64,000 bases of DNA from Sphaerolaimus hirsutus (GCA_964036195.1 OZ038453.1:23460352-23524351); one strand, 5' to 3'; numbered from the stretch's first letter, positions 45,313 to 57,632 are shown. Numbers and translations: made by a program. Notes: generated from the sequence alone by a model not told the origin.

Positions 45313-47298
45313 ATCAGAAGAATAAAAGGACACCATACTTTTTACAAGGTCATTTACCTTACAAAATCATTGTTATGGTTATCATCAGGGTTCAACATTT
45401 TTGGGGATGGTTTCAACAAAATGTAAATGTCTCATTTGAACTGCACAAATGAAGCCACACATAGCATCAACATTCACAGCCAGCACCCCAAAAAAACGAA
45501 ATCCGCAAGAAAATCCCACTACAAGACTACCAACCAAGTGGGCGGAGCCAATTGAACATATAATCCCGCCAATTCAATTGCCGAAACAGACGCCATAAAA
45601 TGGTCGAAATCGAGGGCTAGCTAAAGCTGCAGTTGTAAAATGCGGAAAAAATCCACAGCTGAGCGTTGTAAATAGATCGGCCAGCGAACGGGCTCTGCAA
45701 AAAAACATTTTTATCACAACTTCCCAATTGATAAAATGGGCCAAATTCAAAGTTGAAACGCGAAAAAACCTCACTGACAAATCCCAGATAAAACACAAAT
45801 GACTCGCGGCTGAAATCCACCTTGACTTAGCCGATGATATTCACGATTGAGGGAAATCTAGCAGTCACTAAACAGTGGAGGAACGGAAATTTTCTTTTTT
45901 GGCGAATGGAACCTGTTATTCAAACACAATGAAGTGCCAATTATCAAATTCGAACGAACATGATAGATTGAAATTGAGCCAACAACAGATGATGGGTTTT
46001 GGCACGATGCCAGGATGCGTTACACATGTTATTTCGTGGGATTCCTTCTTTTCTGTAACACGACGTTCGTTCTGTGGTCATAACTTCACAACAAAATGCG
46101 TGCCTATCAACGTTATAAATAATTGATATCGTAATCGAACACGCCACAAATATTAGGGGCTCTATTCACAAACTGCATTTAATAATCCGAATACCGTACA
46201 TTACCGTATTTGTTCTAATAGAATGGTGCCCTTATATTTTTTCATCACCTTTTTTACCGGCACGTCTATCGGAGATACCGCCCTTATATTTTTTCGCCAT
46301 TTTTCAGCCAATTTGTTTCAAGTTTGCGAATATTTTCCAGCGTGTGACGTCACAGACGATTCATAGAATTCATTCAACATTTGATCTTAAAATAGCACCA
46401 AAGCAACTAAAACAGCGTCCGGTGACATTTTTTTGCATTTGGCACAATTCCAGCAGTTTTTCACCCTTCTATTGGAGACCGCGCTTCTATTTAAATCACA
46501 ACGCAAAGTAAGTAAAAAAGTAGAAAAGTGTATAAAGTAAAGACATAAAGCAAAAAAGTGGAAAAAATGCACATTCTATTGGACCCGCCCTTCTATTAGA
46601 GGAAAAAGGTTTTAGAAACATTATAGAAAATGGTATTACCTAGGTTAAATACCTAGTTTTCTGAAGGAGACACCAAATCATGACATCATCATTAATAAAA
46701 ATTGTATTATGCCTAAAGAAAAAACGTTTCATGCATGAAACTTGAGGTATTCTCTTCTTGTTGTTTAGTGCCACAAATCATAATGTTGTATTCTTATTTC
46801 ATGTAAATATATGAATTTATTTGTTTATTAGGTAATAAAATGCAAAATATTTTAAGTAAATAGGTAACATCTGAATATTAATTGAGACTGGAGAAAATTT
46901 TTCACCTGAATGATAAGCAAAAAACTGACTAATAAATACCAAATAATTTCTCCCACATATGCTTATGTTGTGTCTACAAGTCAGATGACAAATTTATGAT
47001 GTAAATGAACTTAAACTAAAAAAATTTAACCTGAAGTAGGTATCTTGAATATCCATGACAATAAAGATAAGGTATGTTAGCTAAAAAACAGCAACATAAG
47101 ACATAAGTTGCATATTTGGCTGACAAAGGTAAGTTATGTTTGTTTCACATTTTTAGCACAAAATGACTAATTATTTCCATTAATAAAAAAATTGAATGTG
47201 TTCTGTTTAATGTTTTCTTCTGACTTGGTCACATTCCTCTTTAAATTCACTTGAGTAACAATTTGAAGAAATTTCTGCAGCAAAAATACTTTTTTGGT

Positions 47299-48202
47299 GT
47301 ATACTCAGCGGACCGCAAAATATAAGCCCAAAATTATTTATGTTTTGGACGATAATGCGCAATACTTATGTATTCACTTTCACAGAAAAAGAAAACCATT
47401 TCAAAAAGAAAAAGGCGGAGTCATGTATGAGTGTCGAATGTTTTTTCCTGAAAGTTTTTTTTGCTGAACCAATTTCTTTAATTTATTAACGATGACGTCA
47501 TGATGGAGTGCTTCCGTTCAGAAAAATGCATAGCATACGGTCCGCGGAGTATACATTTTTTACTTAACTTTCTCATTTATTGGTTATGATTTTATTGAAA
47601 ACATTTTATTTCGACACATACCTTTAAATGGATTGGATATGTTTAACAACTCTAGTTTCTGAATCGCGCCTCTCTCAAATGTCTCTTGTGCTCATCATAG
47701 TTGTTAAAACGTATTTACGTTTACTCGATAAATACGTATACTCGAGTACAGAGTAAATACGTTTACGTTTCCCCCGAAAAAAGTTCATGTACTCGCGTTT
47801 ACGTTTACTTTTTGACAGTACGCGAGCACAGAAAACGTATTTCAGATAGTCTTTTATATAGACTTTTGAAGCCATAGAAGAAGAAAAATGAAAGAATATA
47901 TGCTAAAAATATTGGGGAAATAGTCGAAAATGAATATATTAGAACATATCTAGCCAAAAGTTTGCTTAAAATATGCAAAAAGTTGACAAAATTTGTGATT
48001 TTGAGATAAAATTGAAATGAAATTTCTCAAAAATACTCACGTTTACAAATTCTGGAGGTAAAAGTACGTTTACTCACGTTTACTCATGAGTAAAAGTAAA
48101 AAAAGTTAACTTTACGTTTTCTGTGCTCAAGAGTGAGTAAAAAACAAATACTATAAGTTTATGTATACTTTGAAAAAAAGTTCGGTACTTTTAACAACTC
48201 TG
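47299..48202. mobile_element. Two inverted-repeat elements (TGTATACTCAGCGG; hAT-like GTTTAC word)
   Basis: 47299-47557 has ends TGTATACTCAGCGGACCG and (inverted) CGGTCCGCGGAGTATACA. 47696-48202 has ends CATAGTTGTTAAAACG and TTTTAACAACTCTG and perfect GTGCTCAT duplications (47688-47695 and 48203-48210). Its interior repeats ACGTTTACTC words. Confidence 0.85.
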
Positions 48203-48347
48203 GTGCTCATTGCTCACACTTGTGCAATTGTAGAAATGTTATTCATTTTTCACTGCTTTTTGTCGCAGACTTTTTCTGTATTTGCTTGAATAAGTCCCAT
48301 CCCATTGAATAATTCCCCTGTAAGGCGCGTGAGAAAAGAATAATACC

Positions 48348-49907
48348 TAGGGCTCAAAACTCGATTTATTTCAAACTCGAGTTCGAGTCGCAACTCCAAA
48401 TTTTTTCCGGTCGAGTCGGCGAGTCGAGTCGGGCGAGCCAGTGAAAGGTCGAATCGAGTCGGGCAAAAATCTCGAGTCTCGAGTCGAGTCGGATGCATTA
48501 CTTTTTGGTATGACCCTTGACGTAATTTTTGATACTGGTTTCTCTACCAACGTTTTCACACACACACTTAATGAAGTCTAAATGCCAACAGTTCATTTAA
48601 ATATCAAGTTAAAGCAAAAATAGAACTTTTTATCACTCATGTTGCTACAAATAAAGTAGCAAAAATAAAATCGGCCTAGGGGTGGAAAATCAACATATTT
48701 TACAACATTTTTTTGGATCAGTGCCAACATTGTGCAATGCATTTGAGGTGGTGTGTGTGTTTCACATGTGGCGGTGCACACACTAGTTTACTGCCAGATT
48801 TTGGTAAACTCATAAATCTGCTTTGAACACATTTGAATTAATACTCAGCAGGCATGAAACGAGTCAGCTTTCCTTCTTTTATGTACAAGTAAGATATGTC
48901 TCAAATTCGAATTCAAACAGATGGATTCACATTCACAGTTTATTTAAACCGATTGAATGTTCAAATGTGAAAAATAAATGGATTAAGCACGGATATAAAA
49001 ATACACAATTGGAAATCTAGATATCTCGCTCAAACAGTGCTAATGAATTCCTAAAAAGGACGAATGTAATAGATATCCAGTATGTTAACGTGGCACGCGT
49101 CGGGTTACGTATTATACGAATGAGGTGAAAGATGCAGGATTGATGTTTGCATTACTCATTATGTCTGTGGAATACAATTAAGTGACTGGAAATGATCGCA
49201 AATGTGTCCACTAGTGTACGGGCTGCCATTTGTGATCATTTCTGGTCGATTTGTTGTATTCCACGGTGATAATCAGTGACGCAAACATGAAACCTGCATT
49301 TTTCACTCATATTTGTCTGAAACGCAGTGCACTTTGGACGTGGGCCAAATTCACATGTGACCCTATCGTTGGTCTATACAACACTGGTACAAAAATTCCT
49401 TAGACCATTGACTTCCATGATGTCTGCCGAGTTTACCATAATGATGTATCTGTCCACTGCAGTTGATGGGGATAAAGAATAACTCATTTCAGTAAACTCA
49501 AATATGTTTTATCAAAACCGATTTATGAGTTAAGCAAAATCTGGCACTAGCATGCACATGCACATTATGTAGAATTGTATGGTAATAAGAAGTTTGAGTT
49601 TTAACACCATTCAATACATATGCCAAGCCAATCCACAATATATCACACATGTGGTGTGGAAATGCGCGCTCACGTGCAAAGTTTTCGAAAAATATGTTTA
49701 AAATTTCATATCAAAATTGATATTTTAGGATATTATTCAATGGAAACCCTGACTCGAAATTTGTCAAAATTTCGAGTCGAGTCAGGCAAAAACCTCAAGT
49801 CTCGAGTTTGGGCCATTTTTTTCTGGTCAGGTCAGACGAGTCGAGTCGGTACTCTGTTTTACCCTCGAGTCACAAGTCGAGTCGAGTCGAGTCGAGTTCC
49901 AGCCCTA
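48348..49907. mobile_element. hAT-like element with TCGAG word, interrupted by other elements
   Basis: It starts TAGGGCTCAAAACTCG and ends CGAGTTCCAGCCCTA, with perfect ATAATACC duplications (48340-48347 and 49908-49915). CTCGAGTCGAGTCGG words fill the two edges (48350-48500 and 49755-49895). The middle is occupied by inserted sequence, including an element at 48838-49432 related to 11744-12407 (ATACTCAGCAGGCATGAAAC). Confidence 0.8.
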
Positions 49908-50265
49908 ATAATACCCCCTAGAAGAACCCCCCTCCCCCTCTGGAATATGATCAATTTGTATGATTCAATTTAAACAAAAATGGCATGATATTCTGTTAAT
50001 CACACATATTTTGTGGAATGATATCATAGTAGCATGCTAGAAAACTAAAAAAATGATCCCACTTAAATAATCCACCCTGAATAGTTTCTCCCTCAAAAAT
50101 TCTGATGATAAAATAATTTCCCAGGGAATTATTCGAGCAAATACGGTATGTTGGAAGTTGCGGTATTTCTCCAGTTAACCACTTCCCTTTGTGCATGAGT
50201 ATATAGCCGCGTAAAAGCATCCATTGTAACAAAATTTTAAAGCTTTACACAAAAAAAAACAGAAT

Positions 50266-53200
50266 ATGTCAAGAATGCTAGCTCCCGGTGCAACTGATAA
50301 TGATAAGCTGCCAATGCCATGGCTGAGAATTGTTGTTGATGTGATCATTGCAATTTTACTGGTTTCTTTATTTCTTTGGTTAGCACACCTTGCTTAGCGC
50401 CAAAGAAAAATGCACCGTTTTGCTTTTGATGCTTAGCGCCATTTTACTCTGGCACGTTGACGTGACTAGTGATGGAAAAAGCGCCAGGACTTCGGCGTCA
50501 GGTGCCAAAAGCACCATGGCGCTTTTCCGAATCTCAGCGCCAAGCGCCAATGGCGCCAGAGCAAAATGGCGCCAAGCGCCAAAAGCGCCATGGTGCTTTT
50601 TGCTTTTGCGATGGCGCGAAGCGCCAGCCCCAGGCGTTTTGTTCCTGGCGCCAAGAAAAAAAGCGCCAAACGCGCCATGGCGCTTTTCATGAGTCTGGCG
50701 CCAAGCGCAAATGGCGCCACAGCAAAATTGCGCCAGAGCAAAATAGCGCCAAGCGCCAAAAGCGCATTGGCACTAGCGCCATGGCGCTTTTCCATGACGA
50801 CACGTGGCACCATTGGTGATTGACGCTGGGAGACCGAAAAAAAGCGCTGTGGCACACTTGGAGATGGCGCCAACCGGAGATGCCAACCGCCAATTTTTTC
50901 GGAGATTTATATTTTTTTAATTTCAGAAATTATAAAAAATCTTATATTTATATTTTGTCCCTGTTTTTTTTTTCCAGAGACTTACCGTATTACCTCGAAT
51001 TATCCCCCCCTTGAATTAACCCCCCCCCCTCGAATTAACCCCCCCTCAAAATGGGCTGGGGAAATAATAACCCCCCCCCCTCGAAATACCCCCGGAATGA
51101 TGTACGTCATGTACATAATAAATACGTCATGTATGCAATGTACATGATGTATACCGTATTTCCTCGAAATACCCCCCGGGGGGTGATTGTTTCATAGTGG
51201 TCCCGAGAGGGGGGGGGTTAAACGAGGGGGGGGGGTATTTCGAGGGGGGTTATTATTTCACAAGAAAATTTTTGAAAACCAAGTACGAAATTGTCGTCTG
51301 AAACGTACGCAGACGTCGAAAAATGCAACAAAAACTGCCATTTATAAGGTTCTGTAGACTAATATTAGTATGTAGGTGGTATGTACACTGTTCTAACGTG
51401 ACACCGACATTGTTTTAACCTGTGTTCTGCAGTACACTGAACACAAACTACAGTTATTGTCATGTACGTTCCCTTTACACTCAATTTGGGGGGGGGTATT
51501 TCGAGGGGGGGGTGATTGTTTCATAGTGGTCTCTAGAGGGGGGGGGGGGTCAAACGAGGGGGGGGGTATTTCAAGGGGGGGGTATTTCGAGGAAATACGG
51601 TATTACTGTTTATTTGTATTGCAGCTACACATGGACATGTTTGTGTAGCTAATCTACTAAATATATCTTGTTTGGACACACTTATTACCTGTTTTGAGCA
51701 TGCAAATGCCTACTATTTACTACGATACTTACGAAAATTTCTGACGAAATAATAAGACCCCCCCTCGAATAAACCCCCCCTCGAATTAACCCCCCTCAAA
51801 TTTTGCTGGCGAAATAATAAACACCCATGGGGGTATTTCGAGGTGATACGGTAATTATATTTTGATCAGAAGAGAGCTCAGCTTTTTCAGATAGATTTTT
51901 GATATTTTTTGACAGATTTTCTTAGATTATATTTACAGAGGTTACCGTAAATGCTCTAATAATCAGAGTTGCGAAAGCGTATTTACGCTTACCCGAAATA
52001 CCTGGGTAAATGGGTATTTATACTTACGCTTACGCTTACGCTTTCATAAAATACCCGTACGCTTTTTTACGCTTTCCCGGCCAAAATACCCGGGTACTAA
52101 AAGCGTAAAAAAGCTTTTCACACGGTTCAGTTTTACACTTTTGAAAAAAACAAAAAACCACAAAAAAAGAGTGAATGAAACTGCGTACCAAAAAGATCAC
52201 TGCGTGTGTGCAGTAATGTGCTGGAAATAGTGGCACATTTACAAATTGTGTCGCAGTATGATTGTCTTGCTAATACTGTGTCGAGCAAAATCGTGGCTTC
52301 AGATAAGAAATTTTGGGCTGAAAATGGATTCCGAGACGGACGATGTTGTCGCCGTCGACAGCACCAACTCCAAGTTGGAAGATAAACTTACCATGTTTCA
52401 TCTAATAGAACGGCAGCCTCCAATAGAACGGCACCTCCCATAGAATGGCAGGCAAAAAAGTAGAAAAAGAAATACGGTAAGTGTGGCTGCCGATGAATTT
52501 CCAAACAACATATGATGGCAGACTACTAAGTGGACATCCGAAAAATGTCGCTGAGAGCTTGATTTGGAAAGAATTCACTGAGAAAACATCTCTTATAATT
52601 TTTTACGCTTACGCTTTTATTTACGCTTTCCCAGGTATTTTAAAAATACCTTACGCTTTAATTATCCATACTGAAAATTTGGAAAGTGTATTTACGCTTA
52701 CGCTTACGCTTTCCAAAAATACCGGTATTTTAACAACTCTGCTAATAATAAACACCTTCCCGGTCACGTCCGGCACCCATTTTTTGATTTTACTTCTTAC
52801 ATCCTATCCCCAGTTCTAGGGTGCCCCAGAGGCTGAAACTTGGGGGAGATATTGGCGCAACCCCCCTCTACTTTGCATGAATTTGGGGGGTCGCGGCGAC
52901 CCCTCTCAGGGTGGGTCGCCCTAAGTGCAAAATTTTTTCCCCACTTTTTTGGTGTCCCACAGCAGGTCCGGCACCCGTGATTTCTGAGCTGTGGGAGGGG
53001 TATAAATCTAAAATTTTGGGGATGTGTTACCAACACCACTCCCCTACTATACATTATTCAAACATGTGGGATTAATGTGAAAAATTTCTCAAAAATTCGC
53101 TTATTCTCTAAAAAAACACCAGTCCGCAATTGATGGATGACAAGAAATTCACTTTTTGGAACTTTTTTATTAGACACTTGAAGAGATGGTTTACAATACT

Positions 53201-56037
53201 TTAGAGGGAACGGTTTGATGTTTAAAGTTATGTAAAGAACCATACCTTTAAAATGCCTGCATTTCAAAATTTACTTAGGGTGAATTTTATGACATCATAA
53301 TGACATCATTGCAGGAACAAAAATTTACAAAATTCACACTTTGAAATCCCCCCCAAGTAAATTTTGCAATGCATGCATTTTAGAGGTATGGTTCTTTACA
53401 TAACTTTAAACATCAAACCGTTCCCTCTAAAGTACTGTAAACCAGCTCTTCAAGTGTCTAATAAAAAAGTTCCAAAAAGTGAATTTCTTATCATCCATCT
53501 ATTGCGGAGTGGTGTTTTTATAGAGATTGAGCGAATTTTTGAGAAATTTTTTTACATTTATCTCACATTATTGAATAGTGAATAGTAGGGGAGTGTTGTT
53601 GGTAACACATCCACAAAATTTCAGATTTATACCCCTCCCACTGCTCAGAAATCAGCGGGTGCCGGACCTGCTGTGGGACACCAAAAAAGCGGGAAAAAAA
53701 TTTTGCACTTAGGGCGACCCACCCTGAGAGGGGTCGCCGCGACCCCCCAAATTCATGCGAAGTAGAGGGGGGTTGCACCAATATCTCCCCCAAGTTTCAG
53801 CCTCTGGGGCACCCTAAAACTGGGGATAGGATGTAAGAAGTAAAATCAAAAAATGGGTGCCGGACGTGACCGGGAAGGTGTTTAGGTCTAGACTCTTACA
53901 NNNNNNNNNNNNNNNNNNNNNNNNNNNNNNNNNNNNNNNNNNNNNNNNNNNNNNNNNNNNNNNNNNNNNNNNNNNNNNNNNNNNNNNNNNNNNNNNNNNN
54001 NNNNNNNNNNNNNNNNNNNNNNNNNNNNNNNNNNNNNNNNNNNNNNNNNNNNNNNNNNNNNNNNNNNNNNNNNNNNNNNNNNNNNNNNNNNNNNNNNNNN
54101 TATGGTAGTGGTGCACCTAGAAAATCGGGCGCCATTTGTAACTTTGGATCCTTTATTGAAATGTGGTGAACTAAAAAACTATGACAAGGAATATATGAAG
54201 CCTTATGTCCCAACAACTATGCTCGTATCTGTCCCTTCAGTTTGTGGTGTTTTGCTGGTTGGTTTATTTCTGCTAATTTTTGCAAATACCGTAAACCCTC
54301 GATTAGTGTTCCTTCATTTAAAAGCCCCTTTGAATAGTACCCCCTGCTCACTAGACAAGCGAGGAAAAAATTTCTCCATAATTAGCCCCCCCCCCCGTTT
54401 GATGAGTGGGAATGAGTGATGTAAAAGAGCCATGGTTCTTTTGGCGCCAGGCGCCAAAATTTAGACACTTTTTACATCACTAGTTGGAATAAAATGGAAT
54501 GATTTTTACCAGCGACAAGACAATTAATCTGTCCCCTTGAATAGTTTCCCCTCAAAAAGTGTTAGGAAAAATAATTACCTAGACGAAATTATCGAGAATC
54601 TACGGTATTTAAAAAAGAAAATTGATATTTTCAAATGAATCATTTATCTTTAAAAAATTATTTCCCAGATTTTTGTAACAGAGCTTTTCTTGGGCTGCGC
54701 ATTGAATACTGGCGGCCGTGTATTCAACAGGACACTCAAAAATACGCACAAAATTTCTATGATTGCATTTTTTGGCCTGTGCTCAACCATTACTGTGACT
54801 GTGCTCATAAAATTGTGCGTGGGAAAATTAAGGCCGCATTTTCTATCTCGCTGTGGCTTCAATCAGACAAGTTTACACATCAGTGGGAAGTGCGAGAGTC
54901 CTGGTGCCAGCCCCACACCCTGTAAAGTGTAAAGTAAAGTGTCAAATGTCATGTAAAATGTTAGGTATTTAAGTTTGTCAAATGGCGTGCAAAATGTGGG
55001 AAGATTAGTTGTAGAATCTGTTCCTTTTCATTTTTTTATATATTTCGCATGACACTTGGCACTTGACTTTACACTTTACATGGTGCGGGACTGCCCTCAG
55101 AAAATATTGTGTCAATTTATGACATATGCTATCAGCAATCAGATATGTCAAGATGGATAGATGATTCCAGACAATCATTTCCAAGTGGTCACTCCAGCAC
55201 TGCACTTTATGCTGCTTTTGTTCTCTCTGTATGTTATTTTCACTTTGATTTTAGCTGTATTTCTTCTAATAGAATGACATACCTGCCAGAATGGCAGCCA
55301 GAAATTATGTTGGAACGATGCCAAAATACAGTTTTTATTTTTTTTTAATGAATTTGGCACTGTTCCAGCAACATTTGGTACCGATCCAGCTTTGACCCTT
55401 TTATTGGAGACTGCCCTTCTATTTATTTCGTGGCTCAGAAAAAGTCAAAAAGTGTACCTTCTATTGGACTATTAGAAGAAATACCGTAAATATGTATCTT
55501 CATTACCTAACAACTCTCAAACAAATTTCCATACATTCCAACCCAGTTCTACCTTCATTTCAAACTTGGCACAGTGCCAATCAAAATGAAACTCCCCATA
55601 CTGAGAAGGTGCCATCTAGCAGTTCCAGCAGTGCAAATCACAATGATTTGTGTGGCTTTGCTAACTGCATGCAGCCGGGTTTTGGACCACCATCACAGGT
55701 GGGATGAATTTTATTCTTTTTCTAGTTATTTGTCAAATTATTAAGATTTTTCAAGTTTTTTTTGTGGTAGCATGTATAGAAATTGGAAGTGGGGAGAATG
55801 TGACATTGTTTGATTGCATACAAAAAATTGCAAAATACATTTGGCATCACTGAAAACTAAAAATTTGTGTTTTTGTTAAAAAAAATTTTTTAGAACACTT
55901 AAATTTTCAAAAAATCAGATTTTTAAAACAGTTTTTAAATCTCAAATCACAGGTGGTTGGAAGTCAGTGTTGGCAGTGGATTGGGCATTGTCATGGCAAT
56001 TTTAGTGGTGTGTTTGTTTACTGATTTTAACTTTTAA
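50266..56037 (+). CDS. Phospholipid (phosphatidate) phosphatase, PLPP/LPP family (partial, assembly gap)
   Basis: Exons: about 50266-50378 (likely first), an exon ending at 54290 whose start is in or near the gap, 54669-54903, 55101-55228, 55547-55698 and 55953-56037. The protein removes phosphate from lipid phosphates such as phosphatidate and lysophosphatidate; family members have six membrane helices. Motif C1 is KLCVGKLRPHF, C2 is SFPSGHSS (catalytic His), and C3 is SRVLDHHHRWLEV, with the nucleophilic His but Glu at the usual Asp position. The first exon gives MSRMLAPGATDNDKLPMPWL and helix 1. Its phase (0 or 2, depending on donor) does not match the next visible exon (phase 1), so sequence is missing, probably in the 53901-54100 gap. 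The intron at 54904-55100 is a palindromic MITE. The donor at 54291 lies in another transposon's end. Confidence 0.85.
50466..50817. mobile_element. GCGCCA-word foldback in intron 1 of the phosphatase gene
   Basis: It starts TAGTGATGGAAAAAGCGCC and ends GGCGCTTTTCCATGACG, with dense GGCGCCAAGCGCCA words. The 8-bp duplication is poorly preserved. Confidence 0.75.
50983..51853. mobile_element. CTCGAAATACCCC element nested in its relative, TA duplication
   Basis: The outer subtype-b element (TACCGTATTACCTCGAA...GGTGATACGGTA) is split at ATGATGTA/TATTACTG by an inner element at 51152-51602 with TACCGTATTTCCTCGAAATA ends. Comparison with the intact copy at 15438-15880 shows that the only duplicated bases are TA. 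Confidence 0.85.
51964..52741. mobile_element. hAT-like element with GCTTAC word, perfect duplication
   Basis: CAGAGTTGCGAAAGCG at the left and TTTTAACAACTCTG at the right are flanked by CTAATAAT (51956-51963 and 52742-52749). The ends are those of the GTGTAA-word element in reverse orientation, but the interior reads TTACGCTTACGCTT. Confidence 0.9.
52745..53882. repeat. 1.1-kb long foldback next to the assembly gap
   Basis: Arms of about 530 bases are inverted copies (AACACCTTCCCGGTCACGTC at the left, its complement near 53880), with a loop around 53285-53340. Open frames on both arms are mirror images and have no family signature. Such a structure readily causes assembly breaks, and the N run starts 18 bases after it. 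Confidence 0.9.
53901..54100. other. Assembly gap, 200 N
   Basis: The run of exactly 200 N suggests a gap of nominal length. It probably hides part of an exon or an exon of the phosphatase gene. Confidence 0.99.
54287..54607. mobile_element. TA-ended element supplying the 5' splice site of a phosphatase intron
   Basis: It runs from TACCGTAAACCCTCGATTAG to CGAGAATCTACGGTA. The exon reads through AAT ACC and then meets GTAAAC, so the donor is inside the element's terminal repeat and its first TACC is coding. The intron (54291-54668) ends 61 bases beyond the element at TTTCCCAG. A small GAGTGATGTAAAAGAGCC element (54416-54482, flanks GTGGGAAT/GTTGGAAT) is nested within it. Confidence 0.7.
54904..55100 (+). 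mobile_element. Palindromic MITE forming a complete phosphatase intron
   Basis: The 197-base intron between C1 and C2 motifs consists of this element from edge to edge: donor CCTG then GTGCCAGCCCC, acceptor GGGACTGCCCTCAG. Joining gives CESPENIVSIYDI in frame. Interior words are GTCAAATGTCATG and the inverted CGCATGACACTTGG. The donor bases GGTGCCAG are the same as at the LAPTM-like copy (20676), showing that the element end brings the splice site. Confidence 0.88.
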
Positions 56038-56213
56038 GCATGCATTTGATATGAATTCTGTAAAGGGCGTCCACATGGATTGATGTGAAAAAATTGGTTA
56101 AAGTATAAACAATTTGATGAAATTTACTATAAATACCTAATTCCCATTTGGAAAAAAATGTCTCAAAGAATTTTGGCTAATTATGTAAAATGCAAACCAA
56201 AGAAAATTCTATG

Positions 56214-57191
56214 TACTGTATATCCTTGAATAAGAGCCCAGGGGAGTTATTTTTTCGTCAGAGGTTTTGGGGGGGGAGTTATTATTTCGTCAGAGGTTTT
56301 GGAGGGGGAGTTTTTATTTCGTCAGAGGTTTTGGAGGGGGGAGTTTTTCAAGGGGGATGTTATTCAAGGGGGAAAGTTATTTTTCCTCAGAACTTGCACA
56401 TTGTTCATTGTATGAATACATTCCATCAACTCGTGTAATCCAGGTATTTAACACTTCAACAACCACAAAAACAAGGTATTCATGCTTAAATTTGTGTTCA
56501 TCAGTATCCAAATAATTCAAATACACATTGTGGATACACATATCAAATACAGATAGGGGGAGTTATTCAAGATGGGGGAATTATTCGATGTGGGAGGAGT
56601 TATTTTTTACTCACCTGGTCAAGATGGGGGAGTTATTCAAGGGGGGATGTCATTCTAGGGGGAGGACTTATTCAAGGATATACGGTAATTCTGCAAACTA
56701 ACCTTTAAAAAACAAAGTAAAGAAAGCCGATAAATCTGTTATGAACACATTTGAGTGATCTGACAGGAGTGAGGCAATAAACTATTTATTTATGTACCGT
56801 AAATCCTCGAATAAGTCCTCCCCCTCGAATAACTCCCCCCTGTTAGCTGACTGAGGAAAAAATAACTCCCCCCTCGATTAACTCCCCCTACTTTATGCGT
56901 GGAAACGAAGTATTTACATGTATAAACACGTTGTAAATGTATGTGTACATTGAAAAGAATGTGTTCTTTTGCTGCTGATGTTCACTAGCGTTGATTCAAT
57001 TACAATAAATATGGATTCATGCATGAATTTAACCCCATTAATAGTTTTTTCATCACGCATTTTGCTCAATATGCTGACGAAAACATAACTCCTCCCCTCG
57101 AATAAGTCCCCCCCCCCTCGAATAAGTCCCCCCTCAAAAAATTCTGACGAAAAAATAACTCCCCCGGCGACTTATTCGAGGATTTACGGTA
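56214..57191. mobile_element. Two TTGAATAAGTCCC-type TA-ended elements
   Basis: 56214-56687 runs from TACTGTATATCCTTGAATAA to TTCAAGGATATACGGTA. 56795-57191 runs from TACCGTAAATCCTCGAATAA to TTATTCGAGGATTTACGGTA. The first shares the TTCATTGTATGAATACATTC core with 8206-8568. They lie just downstream of the phosphatase stop codon. Confidence 0.85.
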
Positions 57192-57207
57192 AATCAAAAA
57201 AGATTCA

Positions 57208-57632
57208 TTAGGCCGCGTTTACACGGATTTTTTGTGACGACTCGACAATGCTAAAAAGTTCGATAAGTTGAGTAAAAAGGTTCCATTATCATGAGAAAAA
57301 GTGGTCACCTATACATTCTCCCTTGGCGAATATGCATGTCAAATTGCAGAATTGTGCTTGAAGTTCAGGAGTTATAGACGTATGAAAACATATTGCTGTT
57401 GTCGGAAGCTGTCGGGAGACTGTCCGACAGCTTCCGACAACATCAAAACGTTTTCAAACGTCTTTAACGTATGAGCTGCAAGCACGATTCCGCAATTTGA
57501 CATGCATATTCACCTAGGGAGAATGTATAGTTGACCACTTTTTCTCATGAATATGGAATTTTTTTACTGAACTTATTGAACTTTTTAATGTTGTCGAGTT
57601 GTCACAAAAAATCCGTGCAAACGCGGGCTTAT
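57208..57632. mobile_element. Inverted-repeat MITE (CGCGTTTACACGG)
   Basis: GGCCGCGTTTACACGGATTT at the left and ATCCGTGCAAACGCGGGC at the right are inverted, with matching GACGACTCGACAA and TTGTCGAGTTGTC next inward. The centre carries GCTGTCGGGAG palindromes. No gene between it and 58560; the 57880-58310 stretch has an open frame that I consider chance. Confidence 0.8.

Noticed and set aside
45574..46126. Short frames on both strands in a repeat-poor stretch
   Set aside because: No recognisable motif, no consistent splice signals and no partner exons.
53058..53585. Two similar 70-codon frames on opposite strands
   Set aside because: They are the two arms of one long inverted repeat, so the similarity is structural and not evidence of coding.
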